Origin: Collimonas antrihumi
GTDB taxonomy: Bacteria > Pseudomonadota > Gammaproteobacteria > Burkholderiales > Burkholderiaceae_D
Reading direction: 5' to 3'
NCBI RefSeq assembly: GCF_018304965.1
Contig: NZ_JAGQED010000003.1
Span: 1 to 64,000, forward strand
DNA: 64,000 bases
The position numbers and the translations under genes were made by a program. Every line of letters starts with the position of its first letter. The stretch's first letter is position 1. Below are positions 18,186-26,394 of the stretch, one piece after another. The notes under the pieces were generated by a model. It had not been told where the DNA came from and made no database searches. It saw only the letters and a list, made by a program, of their open reading frames with translations.

Positions 18186-18971
18186 ATGACAGCAACATTA
18201 CCAGCAGGTTTGCAAAGTTTCTCATTGTCCGGCAGGCTCGCGCTGATCACCGGTTCCAGCGGTGGCATCGGCTTCGCGCTAGCTCGTGGCCTGGCTGCTG
18301 CCGGCGCCTCCATCGTGCTCAATGGCCGCGATGCGGACAAGCTGGCACGCGTGGCGGCGCAGTTGCGCAGCGAGGGCTACACGATTCATGAAGCCTGCTT
18401 CGATGTCACATCGTCGGCTTCGGTAGAGGCTGCGGTCGCAAAAATAGAAAGCGGAATCGGCGCCATCGATATCCTGTTCAATAATGCCGGCATCCAGCGC
18501 CGCGCACCGCTGGAAGAATTCAAGGAATCCGACTGGCACGAACTTATCCAGACCAATCTCAACAGCGTGTTCTTCGTCGCCAAGGCTGTCGCGCAACACA
18601 TGATTCCACGCGGCCGCGGCAAGATCGTGAATATCTGTTCGGTGCAAAGCGAGCTGGGACGCCCGAACATCGCCCCTTATACCGCCACCAAAGGCGCCGT
18701 GAAAATGTTTACCAAAGGGATGGCGATCGACTGGGGCAAATACGGCTTGCAGGTCAACGGCCTTGGGCCGGGCTATTTCAAGACTGAAATGAATGCGGCG
18801 CTGATCGCCGACCAGAAATTTACCGAATGGCTGGTCGGACGCACGCCGTCGCGCTGCTGGGGCGATGTGGAAGACCTGGTCGGGGCAGCGGTGTTCTTGT
18901 CCAGCGATGCATCGAAGTTCGTCAACGGTCATATCCTGTACGTCGATGGCGGCGTCACGGCTACTTTATAA
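18186..18971 (+). CDS. idnO: Gluconate 5-dehydrogenase (SDR)
   Basis: Reversibly interconverts 5-ketogluconate and D-gluconate, linking idonate use to gluconate. Classical SDR of 261 residues: TGSSGGIGFALARG cofactor loop near residues 19-32, NNAG motif (LFNNAGIQ), catalytic serine in NICSVQSELGRPN, and YTATKGAVK with the Tyr-x3-Lys pair. A strong AAGGAGACAAA precedes the ATG. The idonate dehydrogenase gene follows after 13 bases. Confidence 0.87.
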   Translation: MTATLPAGLQSFSLSGRLALITGSSGGIGFALARGLAAAGASIVLNGRDADKLARVAAQLRSEGYTIHEACFDVTSSASVEAAVAKIESGIGAIDILFNNAGIQRRAPLEEFKESDWHELIQTNLNSVFFVAKAVAQHMIPRGRGKIVNICSVQSELGRPNIAPYTATKGAVKMFTKGMAIDWGKYGLQVNGLGPGYFKTEMNAALIADQKFTEWLVGRTPSRCWGDVEDLVGAAVFLSSDASKFVNGHILYVDGGVTATL

Positions 18972-18984
18972 GGAGAGCAATATC

Positions 18985-20022
18985 ATGCAACAAGGAATTG
19001 TGATTCATGCACCGCGCGACTTACGCGTACAGGAATTGGAAACCGGTGAACTGCAGCCGGATCAGTTGAAAGTCAAGATCAAGGCTGGCGGGATTTGCGG
19101 CTCCGATCTGCACTATTATCACCACGGCGGTTTTGGCACGGTGCGCATCAAGGAACCGATGGTGCTGGGCCATGAGGTATCTGGCGTGATTGCCGAGACG
19201 GGTTCGGCGGTCAATGACCTTGCGCCGGGCACGCGCATTTCGGTCAGCCCCAGCCTGCCTTGCGGCCGGTGCAAGTACTGCCAGGAAGGCAAGCAGAACC
19301 ATTGCCTCGACATGCGCTTTTACGGTAGCGCGATGCGTACGCCGCACGTGCAGGGCGCCTTCCGCCAGGAGATTGTGATCGAGCGCTCACAGGCGCATGT
19401 CGTCACAGATAACGTCAGCGACGGTGAAGCCGCGATGGCCGAGCCGCTATCGGTAGCTCTGCACGCGGTACGCCGCGCCGGCGCACTGCTCGGCAAACGC
19501 GTGTTGATCACCGGTTGCGGCCCGATTGGCGCTTTGACGGTGATTGCCGCACGCCGCGCCGGTGCTTTGCAGATTGTCGTGACCGATGTCGCCAGGATGC
19601 CTCTGGAAGCAGCACTCAAGGTCGGCGCCGATCAAGCCATCGATGTCGGGCAACAACCGGATGCGCTGGCCGCCTTCACCAAGGACAAGGGCAGTTTCGA
19701 CGTGTTGTTCGAAGTCAGCGGCAACCAGCAGGCTTTGCGCGGCGCGCTTGACGCCTTGCGACCAGGCGCGATCATCGTGCAGGTCGGCCTCGGCGGCGAT
19801 ATCAATTTTCCTGCCAATCTGCTGGTCGGCAAGGAGCTGGAGTGGCGTGGTGCTTTCCGCTTCCATGAAGAATTCGCACTAGCGGTTGAATTAATGAATA
19901 AAGGCCTGGTCGATGTGAAGCCGCTGATCTCTGCCACCTATCCATTCGAGCAATCGGTGGAAGCTTTCGAGATTGCCGGCGACCGCTCGAAGATGATGAA
20001 GGTTCAGCTAAGCTTCAATTGA
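18985..20022 (+). CDS. idnD: L-idonate 5-dehydrogenase (zinc MDR)
   Basis: Oxidises L-idonate to 5-ketogluconate, the substrate of the preceding gene's product. It is a zinc-dependent medium-chain dehydrogenase of 345 residues. Visible are GGICGSDLHYYHHGGFG with the catalytic-zinc cysteine, GHEVSGVIAETG, the structural-zinc lobe CGRCKYCQEGKQNHC, and the nucleotide loop ITGCGPIGALTVIAARRAG. The ATG at 18985 follows AAGGAG. The frame runs further upstream, but that part overlaps idnO. A terminator follows at 20082. Confidence 0.9.
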   Translation: MQQGIVIHAPRDLRVQELETGELQPDQLKVKIKAGGICGSDLHYYHHGGFGTVRIKEPMVLGHEVSGVIAETGSAVNDLAPGTRISVSPSLPCGRCKYCQEGKQNHCLDMRFYGSAMRTPHVQGAFRQEIVIERSQAHVVTDNVSDGEAAMAEPLSVALHAVRRAGALLGKRVLITGCGPIGALTVIAARRAGALQIVVTDVARMPLEAALKVGADQAIDVGQQPDALAAFTKDKGSFDVLFEVSGNQQALRGALDALRPGAIIVQVGLGGDINFPANLLVGKELEWRGAFRFHEEFALAVELMNKGLVDVKPLISATYPFEQSVEAFEIAGDRSKMMKVQLSFN

Positions 20023-20081
20023 CGACTTCGCCTGGTTGTCCCGTTCAGGATTCTCATAGCCACGTCACTGGCGCTGCTATT

Positions 20082-20114
20082 AAAAAGCCTGTCTCGAAAG
20101 AAACAGGTTTTTTC
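20082..20114 (+). terminator. Bidirectional terminator between idnD and the EthD-like gene
   Basis: CCTGTCTC and GAAACAGG (20089-20107, one mismatch) form a stem with a GAAA loop, followed by T6 and preceded by A5. It separates two convergent operons. Confidence 0.85.
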
Positions 20115-20178
20115 TTGCCCCCGGTCAACTGCGGCAAACCGTGGTGACACGCACATTTACTTGTGTGTGATCCTGTCG

Positions 20179-20895
20179 TCAGGCTGCCGGCGATTTTACG
20201 ATGTATTGACTGCTTGGTATCACGTCGATTTTGTCGAAATCGATGAAACGTCCACAACTCTCCATCATCGCACCTACATTGCGCTGGAATTTGTCTTCGT
20301 TGCCGACTGCATTAAAGAATGCATACGGATCCGTCATGGCTGCGGCCGGAAAACATTCCTCGACAATAGCATCATAGGCCGGTGCAGCATGAGTGAGTGA
20401 ACGTATCACCACGTTTTGCACATACAAGAAGGTGTCTTGGGTATCGATCGCTACCTGCGTATGGTGGTTGTGCCACATGTCCAGCCAGGCATCGGGCGCA
20501 AGCCGTGGCGGCCGTTTCAGGAACGCCAGTTGCGCAAAGCCGGCCGTACGCTCGCCGGCGATCGATGGGTAACGCGTGTTGCGAATCGGCTGGGATTCGG
20601 TGACGAGATAACCAGCCATCCTTGCCACTGCATCCGCGATCACTACATCGAACGGCTGACGCAATTTTTCAATTGCGCTGTCTACCCACAGTGACAGGAA
20701 GCCATCGATTGGAGGACGGGTGTTCACTTGACGCAATTTGGCGGCAGATTCGACGGCCTGGTCTGCTACATTCACTTGCAAGCCGCGTGCGCCGATAGCG
20801 ATGAGTTTGTCGGCTACGTCGGTGCGCAGCATGTGGCTAAATTCTTCCTGGCTGGTCTGGGCATCGCGCCATAACAGATAGACGACTTTTTCCAT
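20179..20895 (-). CDS. EthD-domain-like protein
   Basis: A 238-residue protein opening MEKVVYLLWRDAQTSQEEFSH, the ferredoxin-like fold opening of EthD/dabb-type proteins. A second similar half begins near residue 115 (GFAQLAFLKRPPRLAPDAWLDMWHNHH). EthD-like proteins occur in oxidative catabolic clusters for ethers, terpenes and sterols, often without a defined reaction. It is the last gene of a leftward operon with an SDR, a sulfotransferase and a DUF1214 protein. The role is inferred only from that context. Confidence 0.7.
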   Translation of the reverse strand: MEKVVYLLWRDAQTSQEEFSHMLRTDVADKLIAIGARGLQVNVADQAVESAAKLRQVNTRPPIDGFLSLWVDSAIEKLRQPFDVVIADAVARMAGYLVTESQPIRNTRYPSIAGERTAGFAQLAFLKRPPRLAPDAWLDMWHNHHTQVAIDTQDTFLYVQNVVIRSLTHAAPAYDAIVEECFPAAAMTDPYAFFNAVGNEDKFQRNVGAMMESCGRFIDFDKIDVIPSSQYIVKSPAA

Positions 20896-20936
20896 TTCTT
20901 GAATTCCTTTATCGACAGTTAATTAATTGTGTCAAA

Positions 20937-20956
20937 GACCGCCTTCGGCGGCGGTC
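20937..20956 (-). other. GC-rich hairpin between the SDR and EthD-like genes
   Basis: GACCGCC (20937-20943) pairs with GGCGGTC (20950-20956). No U tract follows on the transcribed strand, so it is more likely an mRNA-stability or processing hairpin than a terminator. Confidence 0.5.
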
Positions 20957-21002
20957 CTGAATTCCCGGTCGGGCTTTACAGCTTTAATCCCAGGGAAGCA
21001 GA

Positions 21003-21797
21003 TCAGGTCGCCATGAAATCGCCGCCATTAGCATCGAGCGCCGCGCCGCTGATTGCGTTGGCGTAGTCGGATACCAGAAACAATGCCGCCTTGGCGCAGT
21101 CATCGTCGGTCGGCAAGCGTCCGAGTGCGATATTGGCGGCAATCGGCGCGACCAGCTGGGCTTCCGGCAGGTTAAGCTCTGCCGCCGTTTGTTTCATGTA
21201 GCCCTGGACCGGCGCACCCCACATCCAGCCCATATAGACGCTATTGGCGCGGATGCCGTGCGGCCCGAGTTCCCTGGCCAGATACTTGACGGCTACCGAC
21301 AACGCACCCTTGGATGCCGCATAGCCGCCTTCGCCGGGAAAAGGCTTGCGCGTAGCCTGGGTATTGATCATGACGATGGCGCCGCTGCCTTGTTTTTTCA
21401 TGTGCGGCACGACTTCCTGCGTCAATGTCATGGTGCCAAACACATTGGTATCGAATACGGCGCGCCAGGCATCCAGGTCGGCGCTTTCGATCGCCTCGGG
21501 GAAGTTGCCATGGACAAAAGCGCTATTCACCAGGGCGTCGATCCGGCCAAAGCGCTGGACCGTCTGCGCTGCCAGTTCCTTGCATTGGTCGCGCACGGTG
21601 ATATCTGTCACCATCTTCAACACCTCGCAATCGACGTTCAGTGCGCGGATACGCTGCTCGGCCTCGTCCAGTTTGGCTGCAGTCCGTGCTGCAAGTACGA
21701 CTGCTCGCGCGCCTTCGCGCGCCGCCTCGATGGCCAGCTTGACGCCCAGGCCGGGACCGATGCCGGAAATAATGACCACTTTGTCTCGTAATAACAT
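21003..21797 (-). CDS. Short-chain dehydrogenase/reductase
   Basis: NAD(P)-dependent oxidoreductase of 264 residues: IISGIGPGLGVKLAIEAAREGA (cofactor loop, GxGPGLG variant near residues 10-17), LVNSAFVHGN in place of the usual NNAG, IVMINTQATRKP, and GYAASKGALS with the catalytic Tyr-x3-Lys. It is 53 bases downstream of the sulfotransferase gene on the same strand. Probably oxidises or reduces an alcohol/ketone of the same substrate; identity unknown. Confidence 0.88.
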   Translation of the reverse strand: MLLRDKVVIISGIGPGLGVKLAIEAAREGARAVVLAARTAAKLDEAEQRIRALNVDCEVLKMVTDITVRDQCKELAAQTVQRFGRIDALVNSAFVHGNFPEAIESADLDAWRAVFDTNVFGTMTLTQEVVPHMKKQGSGAIVMINTQATRKPFPGEGGYAASKGALSVAVKYLARELGPHGIRANSVYMGWMWGAPVQGYMKQTAAELNLPEAQLVAPIAANIALGRLPTDDDCAKAALFLVSDYANAISGAALDANGGDFMAT

Positions 21798-21813
21798 TTT
21801 TTATGTCTCCAGT

Positions 21814-21849
21814 GATGTGATGTTGTCTGTAATGTTGTCTGTGATGTAA
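21814..21849 (-). repeat. 12-bp degenerate tandem repeat between sulfotransferase and SDR genes
   Basis: About three copies of a TGATGTTGTCTG-like unit (second copy TAATGTTGTCTG, third partial) fill most of the gap between the two genes. The copy borders are approximate. Confidence 0.7.
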
Positions 21850-21850
21850 T

Positions 21851-23071
21851 TCAGCGCGCCACAAGTGCAGCAGCAGGTGCAGCCGCTGCGGACAGAATGT
21901 GACGCTCGCGGTACGCTGCGAAATCCTGTTTGAGTTGTTCTTCCCCCAGGCCGAACTGCGCCAGCGTATAGTCGTGCGCTGCGCGCTGGTCGCGGCGATT
22001 CTGCGTCAGCCATGTCTGAATGGCGGCACGGACTTCATCAGGAAATGCAATGCCGGCAAAACGGTATACCGATTCGATCACGCTCAACGGTTTCGAGACG
22101 GTGTCTTCGAAGCGTATGTCGAGAAAATTTTCAGCCGGCAGCGTGGCGCGCACTGCCATCGTATGATGGACAGCATGCTGCATTTGCGAACTCCACTGAT
22201 GGCCTACCACTTTGGCGTCAGGCTGATCTGCGTACATTTTCCATAAAGTATGCGCAAAGCTGGCTAGCGATGGGATGGTTTGCGCAGGATCGCGATGCGT
22301 CAGCACCACTTTCGCTTGTGGGAAAACCTTGAGTAACAGCTCCAGCGTATGTAAATGCTGCGGCGTCTTGAGTATCCAGCGCTGCGCAGCAGGGGCGCCG
22401 CGCTGCAGTTTTTGCCATTGCAGGAACTGCAGCGTCTTTTTCAGGTATTGATAAACCGGCGTCCGATCCTGCTGTGCGAGCCACGCGGTATAGCTCGGCA
22501 CGTTCGCGTAGGAATCCATCGCCGACATGAACGCGTGTTCCATCAGCATGAATTCTTCGTCCGCCTGCATCGCGTCTAACGGATGAATCGCCAGAATCTG
22601 CGGAATGTATTCGATCATCGCCGCCACTTCGCCGCAGGCCAATGCAATACGCTGCTCCGGATTTTCCACTGGCTGGCCGGGTAGCGGCGCGGGGTAACGG
22701 GTTTCCCACCATGCCGCAGAATAAAACCGCTGGTCGACCGCCAGCGCCCGTTGCAGCAAGGTGGTGCCGGTGCGCGGCAAACCGACGATAACGACCGGAT
22801 CGCCGATGGGTTGTTGCTGAATCTCCGGATAACGTTTGCAGTAATCTTCGATGACCAGGCGATTGACGAGTTGCGCGAGCAACCTCTCGTGTAACAAGGT
22901 TCGGCCTTGCAGCGAAAGACCGGCTTCTTCATTCAAGGCTTTGCACATTACTTGCAGCGCTGTGCGGTAGTTGCCGTCGCCGAAATCGGTCAATCCGCGC
23001 GCACGCTCGGTGGCAAGGGTCAGCAAATGCTCGGCGTCAAGCAGGGGGGCTGCTACGGTATCGGTGCTCAT
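21851..23071 (-). CDS. PAPS-dependent sulfotransferase (Sulfotransfer_3-like)
   Basis: Transfers a sulfuryl group from PAPS to an acceptor. The 5'-phosphosulfate loop is clear (VVIVGLPRTGTTLLQRAL, about residues 93-110). The second PAPS-contact segment reads KVVLTHRDPAQTIPSLASF, with the conserved Arg and Ser. Length (406 residues) fits the bacterial sulfotransferase family. The start at 23071 lies 4 bases inside the upstream DUF1214 gene and has GGAGG in front. The acceptor is unknown; the neighbouring EthD, SDR, DUF1214 and SRPBCC genes suggest a hydrophobic alcohol. PAPS-synthesis genes lie in the divergent transcript. Confidence 0.87.
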   Translation of the reverse strand: MSTDTVAAPLLDAEHLLTLATERARGLTDFGDGNYRTALQVMCKALNEEAGLSLQGRTLLHERLLAQLVNRLVIEDYCKRYPEIQQQPIGDPVVIVGLPRTGTTLLQRALAVDQRFYSAAWWETRYPAPLPGQPVENPEQRIALACGEVAAMIEYIPQILAIHPLDAMQADEEFMLMEHAFMSAMDSYANVPSYTAWLAQQDRTPVYQYLKKTLQFLQWQKLQRGAPAAQRWILKTPQHLHTLELLLKVFPQAKVVLTHRDPAQTIPSLASFAHTLWKMYADQPDAKVVGHQWSSQMQHAVHHTMAVRATLPAENFLDIRFEDTVSKPLSVIESVYRFAGIAFPDEVRAAIQTWLTQNRRDQRAAHDYTLAQFGLGEEQLKQDFAAYRERHILSAAAAPAAALVAR

Positions 23072-24219
23072 GCTGCCTCCAACAGAGATGCGAGTTTGAC
23101 GACGCGGGTCGTCGGATGGACGGGTTGCGCCGCGCCGACCCAGCGCAAGCACATGGTACCGTTGCGGTGGCCGGCGGTTTCCAGCCAGTTGGGCCGTCCC
23201 GGATCACGCTGGGAAAGAATCAGCGTGATGCCGCCGTCGTTGTTGTAATGCGCCGAGTGTTTATTGATGCAAATGTTGTGGTGGCGATAATCGAGGGATT
23301 CCATCCAATAATTATTGATTTGCAGATTCCAGAAATCACAGGCCGGCACAGAGGCGGCATCGATAACGAGCGCTTCGTCATCGGCCAGTTCCCAGTACGA
23401 GTGGTAGTAGAAAATATTGGGGTCGCCGCCTACCGCCTGGCATATTGCCTGGTTCGCCGGAGGCAACTGGTTGGGGTGCGCCCGATAGCCCTGAGCCCAG
23501 TCTGCGAACAGTTTTGATGTGTTCTCGACAAAGCGCGCAGCGTTTTGCAGGCCCGCATGCAATTGCACCGGGTCGAGCGGTTGCGGCTTCGCATCCGATC
23601 CGATCCGTTCAATTTTCAGCTGCGCCGGCTTTTCCGTGCGGCGGTCGAGGAAGGTCTGGCGCACTACCAGCGCGTTGCTCGCGGCTTCCAGCGGCAGCCA
23701 GTTGCCGCTGTGCGGCTGCTGGCTGAGGATCAGTTCGAAGCTGCCATCTGCTTCGAACTGCAGGCGCTGGGCGTCGATGAAGCCGGTTTGTTCCATTTTT
23801 CCATCGGTCTCGTAGCCGCCTTTCTGGCTGCCGAAACTGAGGTAGGAAACGCTGCCTCGATGCCCCCGTACGCGGTATTCGTTGCGGCCGTTCAGGCGCG
23901 CATATTGATACATATTGTCCGGATTGTCGGCGCCGATCTTGGCAGTTTCATGCGACGGGACCAGGAAGCCGGGGAAATCGGCATCGGCAAATTCGACATG
24001 CATTTCCAAGCCGATGCGTAACAATCGGGTCAGGTAGCGGAAGCCTTCGGCATGGGTAAATGCATCGTGCGGCGCCTCGGCTCTCAGGATTTGTTGTCCG
24101 CTGTGTTTGAGCGAATCGCAGAAGCTTGCCCACGTTTCTCCGGAGAGAAGTTGCGATGCGATGTCGCTGTCGCCGTCACCGTCACTGTCTCTGTTATTGC
24201 GGTTGTCATTTTTCGCCAT
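23068..24219 (-). CDS. DUF1214 domain protein
   Basis: A 383-residue protein with the DUF1214 C-terminal domain, recognised by VIDAASVPACDFWNLQINNYWMES, NNDGGITLILSQRDPGRPNWLET and GTMCLRWVGA. No signal peptide is seen; the N-terminus is Asn/Asp-rich. Family members recur in catabolic clusters for steroids and other hydrophobic compounds, without a defined reaction. The start at 24219 has AGGAG in front. It is the first gene of the leftward operon and overlaps the sulfotransferase by 4 bases. Confidence 0.75.
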   Translation of the reverse strand: MAKNDNRNNRDSDGDGDSDIASQLLSGETWASFCDSLKHSGQQILRAEAPHDAFTHAEGFRYLTRLLRIGLEMHVEFADADFPGFLVPSHETAKIGADNPDNMYQYARLNGRNEYRVRGHRGSVSYLSFGSQKGGYETDGKMEQTGFIDAQRLQFEADGSFELILSQQPHSGNWLPLEAASNALVVRQTFLDRRTEKPAQLKIERIGSDAKPQPLDPVQLHAGLQNAARFVENTSKLFADWAQGYRAHPNQLPPANQAICQAVGGDPNIFYYHSYWELADDEALVIDAASVPACDFWNLQINNYWMESLDYRHHNICINKHSAHYNNDGGITLILSQRDPGRPNWLETAGHRNGTMCLRWVGAAQPVHPTTRVVKLASLLEAA

Positions 24220-24347
24220 GCCGATTCTCCTGTCATCCGTGCATTCACGGTTTGTTTTAGATACTTTTTCCAGGTGTTGATGAGAGTGGACATTCGTGCG
24301 GATGTCTCCTGGACACAGCACCATAGCAATCGCGGGCAGGCTTCTCT

Positions 24348-24363
24348 TCGTCCGGTCGGACTA
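24348..24363 (+). promoter_or_regulatory. Palindromic operator, copy 1
   Basis: TCGTCCGGTCGGACTA, with perfect GTCCG/CGGAC arms around GT. It lies 129 bases upstream of the DUF1214 start. Near-identical copies are at 24420-24435 and 26294-26309. Confidence 0.8.
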
Positions 24364-24419
24364 ACAATTTGATTGCCGGGCTTTTTGCAAAAGCTATATT
24401 GCGGCGCGTCAAGAATAGC

Positions 24420-24435
24420 TAGTCCGACCAGACGA
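24420..24435 (-). promoter_or_regulatory. Palindromic operator, copy 2 (inverted relative to copy 1)
   Basis: TAGTCCGACCAGACGA; its reverse complement differs from copy 1 at one position. It lies 78 bases upstream of the SRPBCC start, so the divergent promoter region is bracketed by two copies. Confidence 0.8.
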
Positions 24436-24512
24436 GGTTTGTGAATCTATGGACTGTCAATATGAGTGGATACGCTTTCAATCCAGTATCGACACATTCC
24501 CAGGAGACTTGC

Positions 24513-25013
24513 ATGTCCGATTCAAAATACCTCGTTACGTCAATTAAAGTACAGATCAATGCGCCTGCATCGCTGGTATGGGATGTGCTGGTGGACCTGG
24601 ATAGTTACCCGCAGTGGAATCCTTACACGGTGCGGGTGGAATCGACTCTGAAAATGGGGGAGCCGGTGAATCTGTTTTTACCGAATCCAGGTCAGCCGGG
24701 GGAATTGGTTCATGTGATTGAACACCTGGCGACTTTCGACCGCCCGCGGCAGCTGTCATGGGAGATGTCGCCTTCCGAGCATTCACCGGATGCGGCCCGG
24801 CGCGACCAGTATATCGAGGCGACCGGCGCCGCGACGTGCACTTATTTCACGACCGATCTGTTCCTGGGACCGACCGCGCCTACCGTGATGGAGCAGCATG
24901 GGGAATGGGTGCGGCAAGGCTTCGACGCGGTAGCGCGTAGTCTGAAGGTGCGGGCGGAGTCGCTGTATCAGGACACTACGGCTATACAAGAGCAACACCA
25001 TGCGCGATACTAA
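24513..25013 (+). CDS. SRPBCC (START/Bet v1-like) family protein
   Basis: A 166-residue polyketide-cyclase/START-type protein with the family opening VTSIKVQINAPASLVWDVLVDLDSYPQWNPYTVRVES. The fold holds a hydrophobic ligand in a cavity. AGGAG precedes the ATG at 24513; the upstream open frame lacks support. It overlaps the flavin oxidoreductase by 14 bases, so the two are coupled. Its ligand is probably the same hydrophobic substrate handled by the cluster. Confidence 0.82.
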   Translation: MSDSKYLVTSIKVQINAPASLVWDVLVDLDSYPQWNPYTVRVESTLKMGEPVNLFLPNPGQPGELVHVIEHLATFDRPRQLSWEMSPSEHSPDAARRDQYIEATGAATCTYFTTDLFLGPTAPTVMEQHGEWVRQGFDAVARSLKVRAESLYQDTTAIQEQHHARY

Positions 25014-26244
25014 CCCGACACCGGTGTCACCATTCTCGACAGTCAGCCTTGGACCGATCACGCTACGCAATCGTTTTATCAAGGCCGGCGCCAATGAAGG
25101 CATGACGCCCACTGGCTTGCCTACCCGCGCGCTCGTCAAGCATCATCGTGACCTCGCTGCCGGCGGCATCGGCATGACTACCGTTGCCTACGCCGCCGTG
25201 GCGCGCGACGGCCTGACTTTCCCGCATCAGATGCACATGCACGAGGACGTGGTACCGCATCTGCGGGTACTCACCGATGCGGTGCATCGCGAAGGCACCG
25301 CTGCTTGCCTGCAGATCACTCACGCGGGTTCGTTCACGATGATGCGCCACGGCGGACGCCGCAGCGCGCCCACTGCATCGGCAGGCTTGAATGCGTTTGG
25401 CATGCTGTACGGGGTGTTTTTCCAGCGCGCCATGAACCAAGCCGATATGGCCGGCGTCGCTGCTCAGTTCGCCGACGCCGCGCGCCTTGCGCGCGAGTGC
25501 GGCTTCGATGCAGTCGAAATTCATATGGGTCACGGCTATCTGCTCAACCAATTCTTGTCACCGCTGAGCAACCGCCGGCGCGATGGTTTCGGCGGTTCGA
25601 CCGAACAACGTACGCGCTTTCCCGTAGAGGTATTGCGCCAGGTAAAAGACGCCGTCGGCGCGCATCTGGCAGTTACCTGCAAGCTGAGCGTGAGCGACGG
25701 CGTGGCAGGCGGCAATCGTGCACAGGACTCGGCGGTGACCGCGCGCATTCTCGAAGCCGAGGGCGCCGATCTGCTCACGCTGAGTGGTGGCCGCAACGTC
25801 GAGAGCCCGTGGGCGCTGTTCGGCAGCCCATTGCCGACCGCACAAATGAAAGTTGCCGCGCCACATGCGCTGGCACGCTTCGGCGTGACAATGCTGGAAA
25901 AACGCACACCGCGCGACCTGACATTTCGCGAACTGTATTTCCTTGAGGATTCGCGCGTGATCCGGCAGGCGGTGCGAATGCCGCTCGCATTTGTCGGCGG
26001 CGTCAAATCGCTGGCCGGTGTCGAACAGCTAATGGCCGAAGGTTTCGACTGCGTAGCCCTGGCGCGGGCACTGATCCACGATCCGGCGCTGCCCGAACAT
26101 TTCCGCACCGGCGCTGTGAAGCAATCCGCCTGCAACAGCTGCAACGCGTGCGTTGCGAAGATCTACGATCCCGCTGGCGTGAGTTGCATTCTCCGCACAC
26201 CGAACGATCCCGCGCTCACACGCATGCTTGCCGCGGATGGGTAG
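25000..26244 (+). CDS. NADH:flavin oxidoreductase (Old Yellow Enzyme family) with a four-cysteine tail
   Basis: FMN-dependent ene-reductase TIM barrel of 414 residues: ITLRNRFIKAGANEGM, ITHAGSFTMM, FDAVEIHMGHGYLLNQFLSP, DGFGGSTEQRTRFPVEV, FVGGVKS and DCVALARALIHDP. Near the C-terminus C378, C381, C384 and C396 (CxxCxxC-x11-C) resemble the Fe-S ligands of 2,4-dienoyl-CoA reductase. The second dehydrogenase domain that normally follows is absent. It probably reduces a C=C bond, receiving electrons from an unknown partner. Co-transcribed with the SRPBCC gene. Confidence 0.85.
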   Translation: MRDTNPTPVSPFSTVSLGPITLRNRFIKAGANEGMTPTGLPTRALVKHHRDLAAGGIGMTTVAYAAVARDGLTFPHQMHMHEDVVPHLRVLTDAVHREGTAACLQITHAGSFTMMRHGGRRSAPTASAGLNAFGMLYGVFFQRAMNQADMAGVAAQFADAARLARECGFDAVEIHMGHGYLLNQFLSPLSNRRRDGFGGSTEQRTRFPVEVLRQVKDAVGAHLAVTCKLSVSDGVAGGNRAQDSAVTARILEAEGADLLTLSGGRNVESPWALFGSPLPTAQMKVAAPHALARFGVTMLEKRTPRDLTFRELYFLEDSRVIRQAVRMPLAFVGGVKSLAGVEQLMAEGFDCVALARALIHDPALPEHFRTGAVKQSACNSCNACVAKIYDPAGVSCILRTPNDPALTRMLAADG

Positions 26245-26293
26245 TCCGCCTGGCGTGGCATCGTTGCGGTTGCACGCCAATCCGCCAATTTTT

Positions 26294-26309
26294 TAGTCTG
26301 GTCAGACGA
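26294..26309 (+). promoter_or_regulatory. Palindromic operator, copy 3, upstream of cysD
   Basis: TAGTCTGGTCAGACGA has perfect GTCTG/CAGAC arms around GT. It matches copies 1 and 2 in the divergent promoter 2 kb away. It lies 86 bases before cysD in a 150-base gap that otherwise shows only the cysD ribosome binding site. Confidence 0.82.
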
Positions 26310-26394
26310 AGATTCAATATGGCGCCATCAGTATTCTTTGCTTAACGCACGAGACTTCAATCATCAAGTCCGGCGAACTCAAAGGAGACTATCG

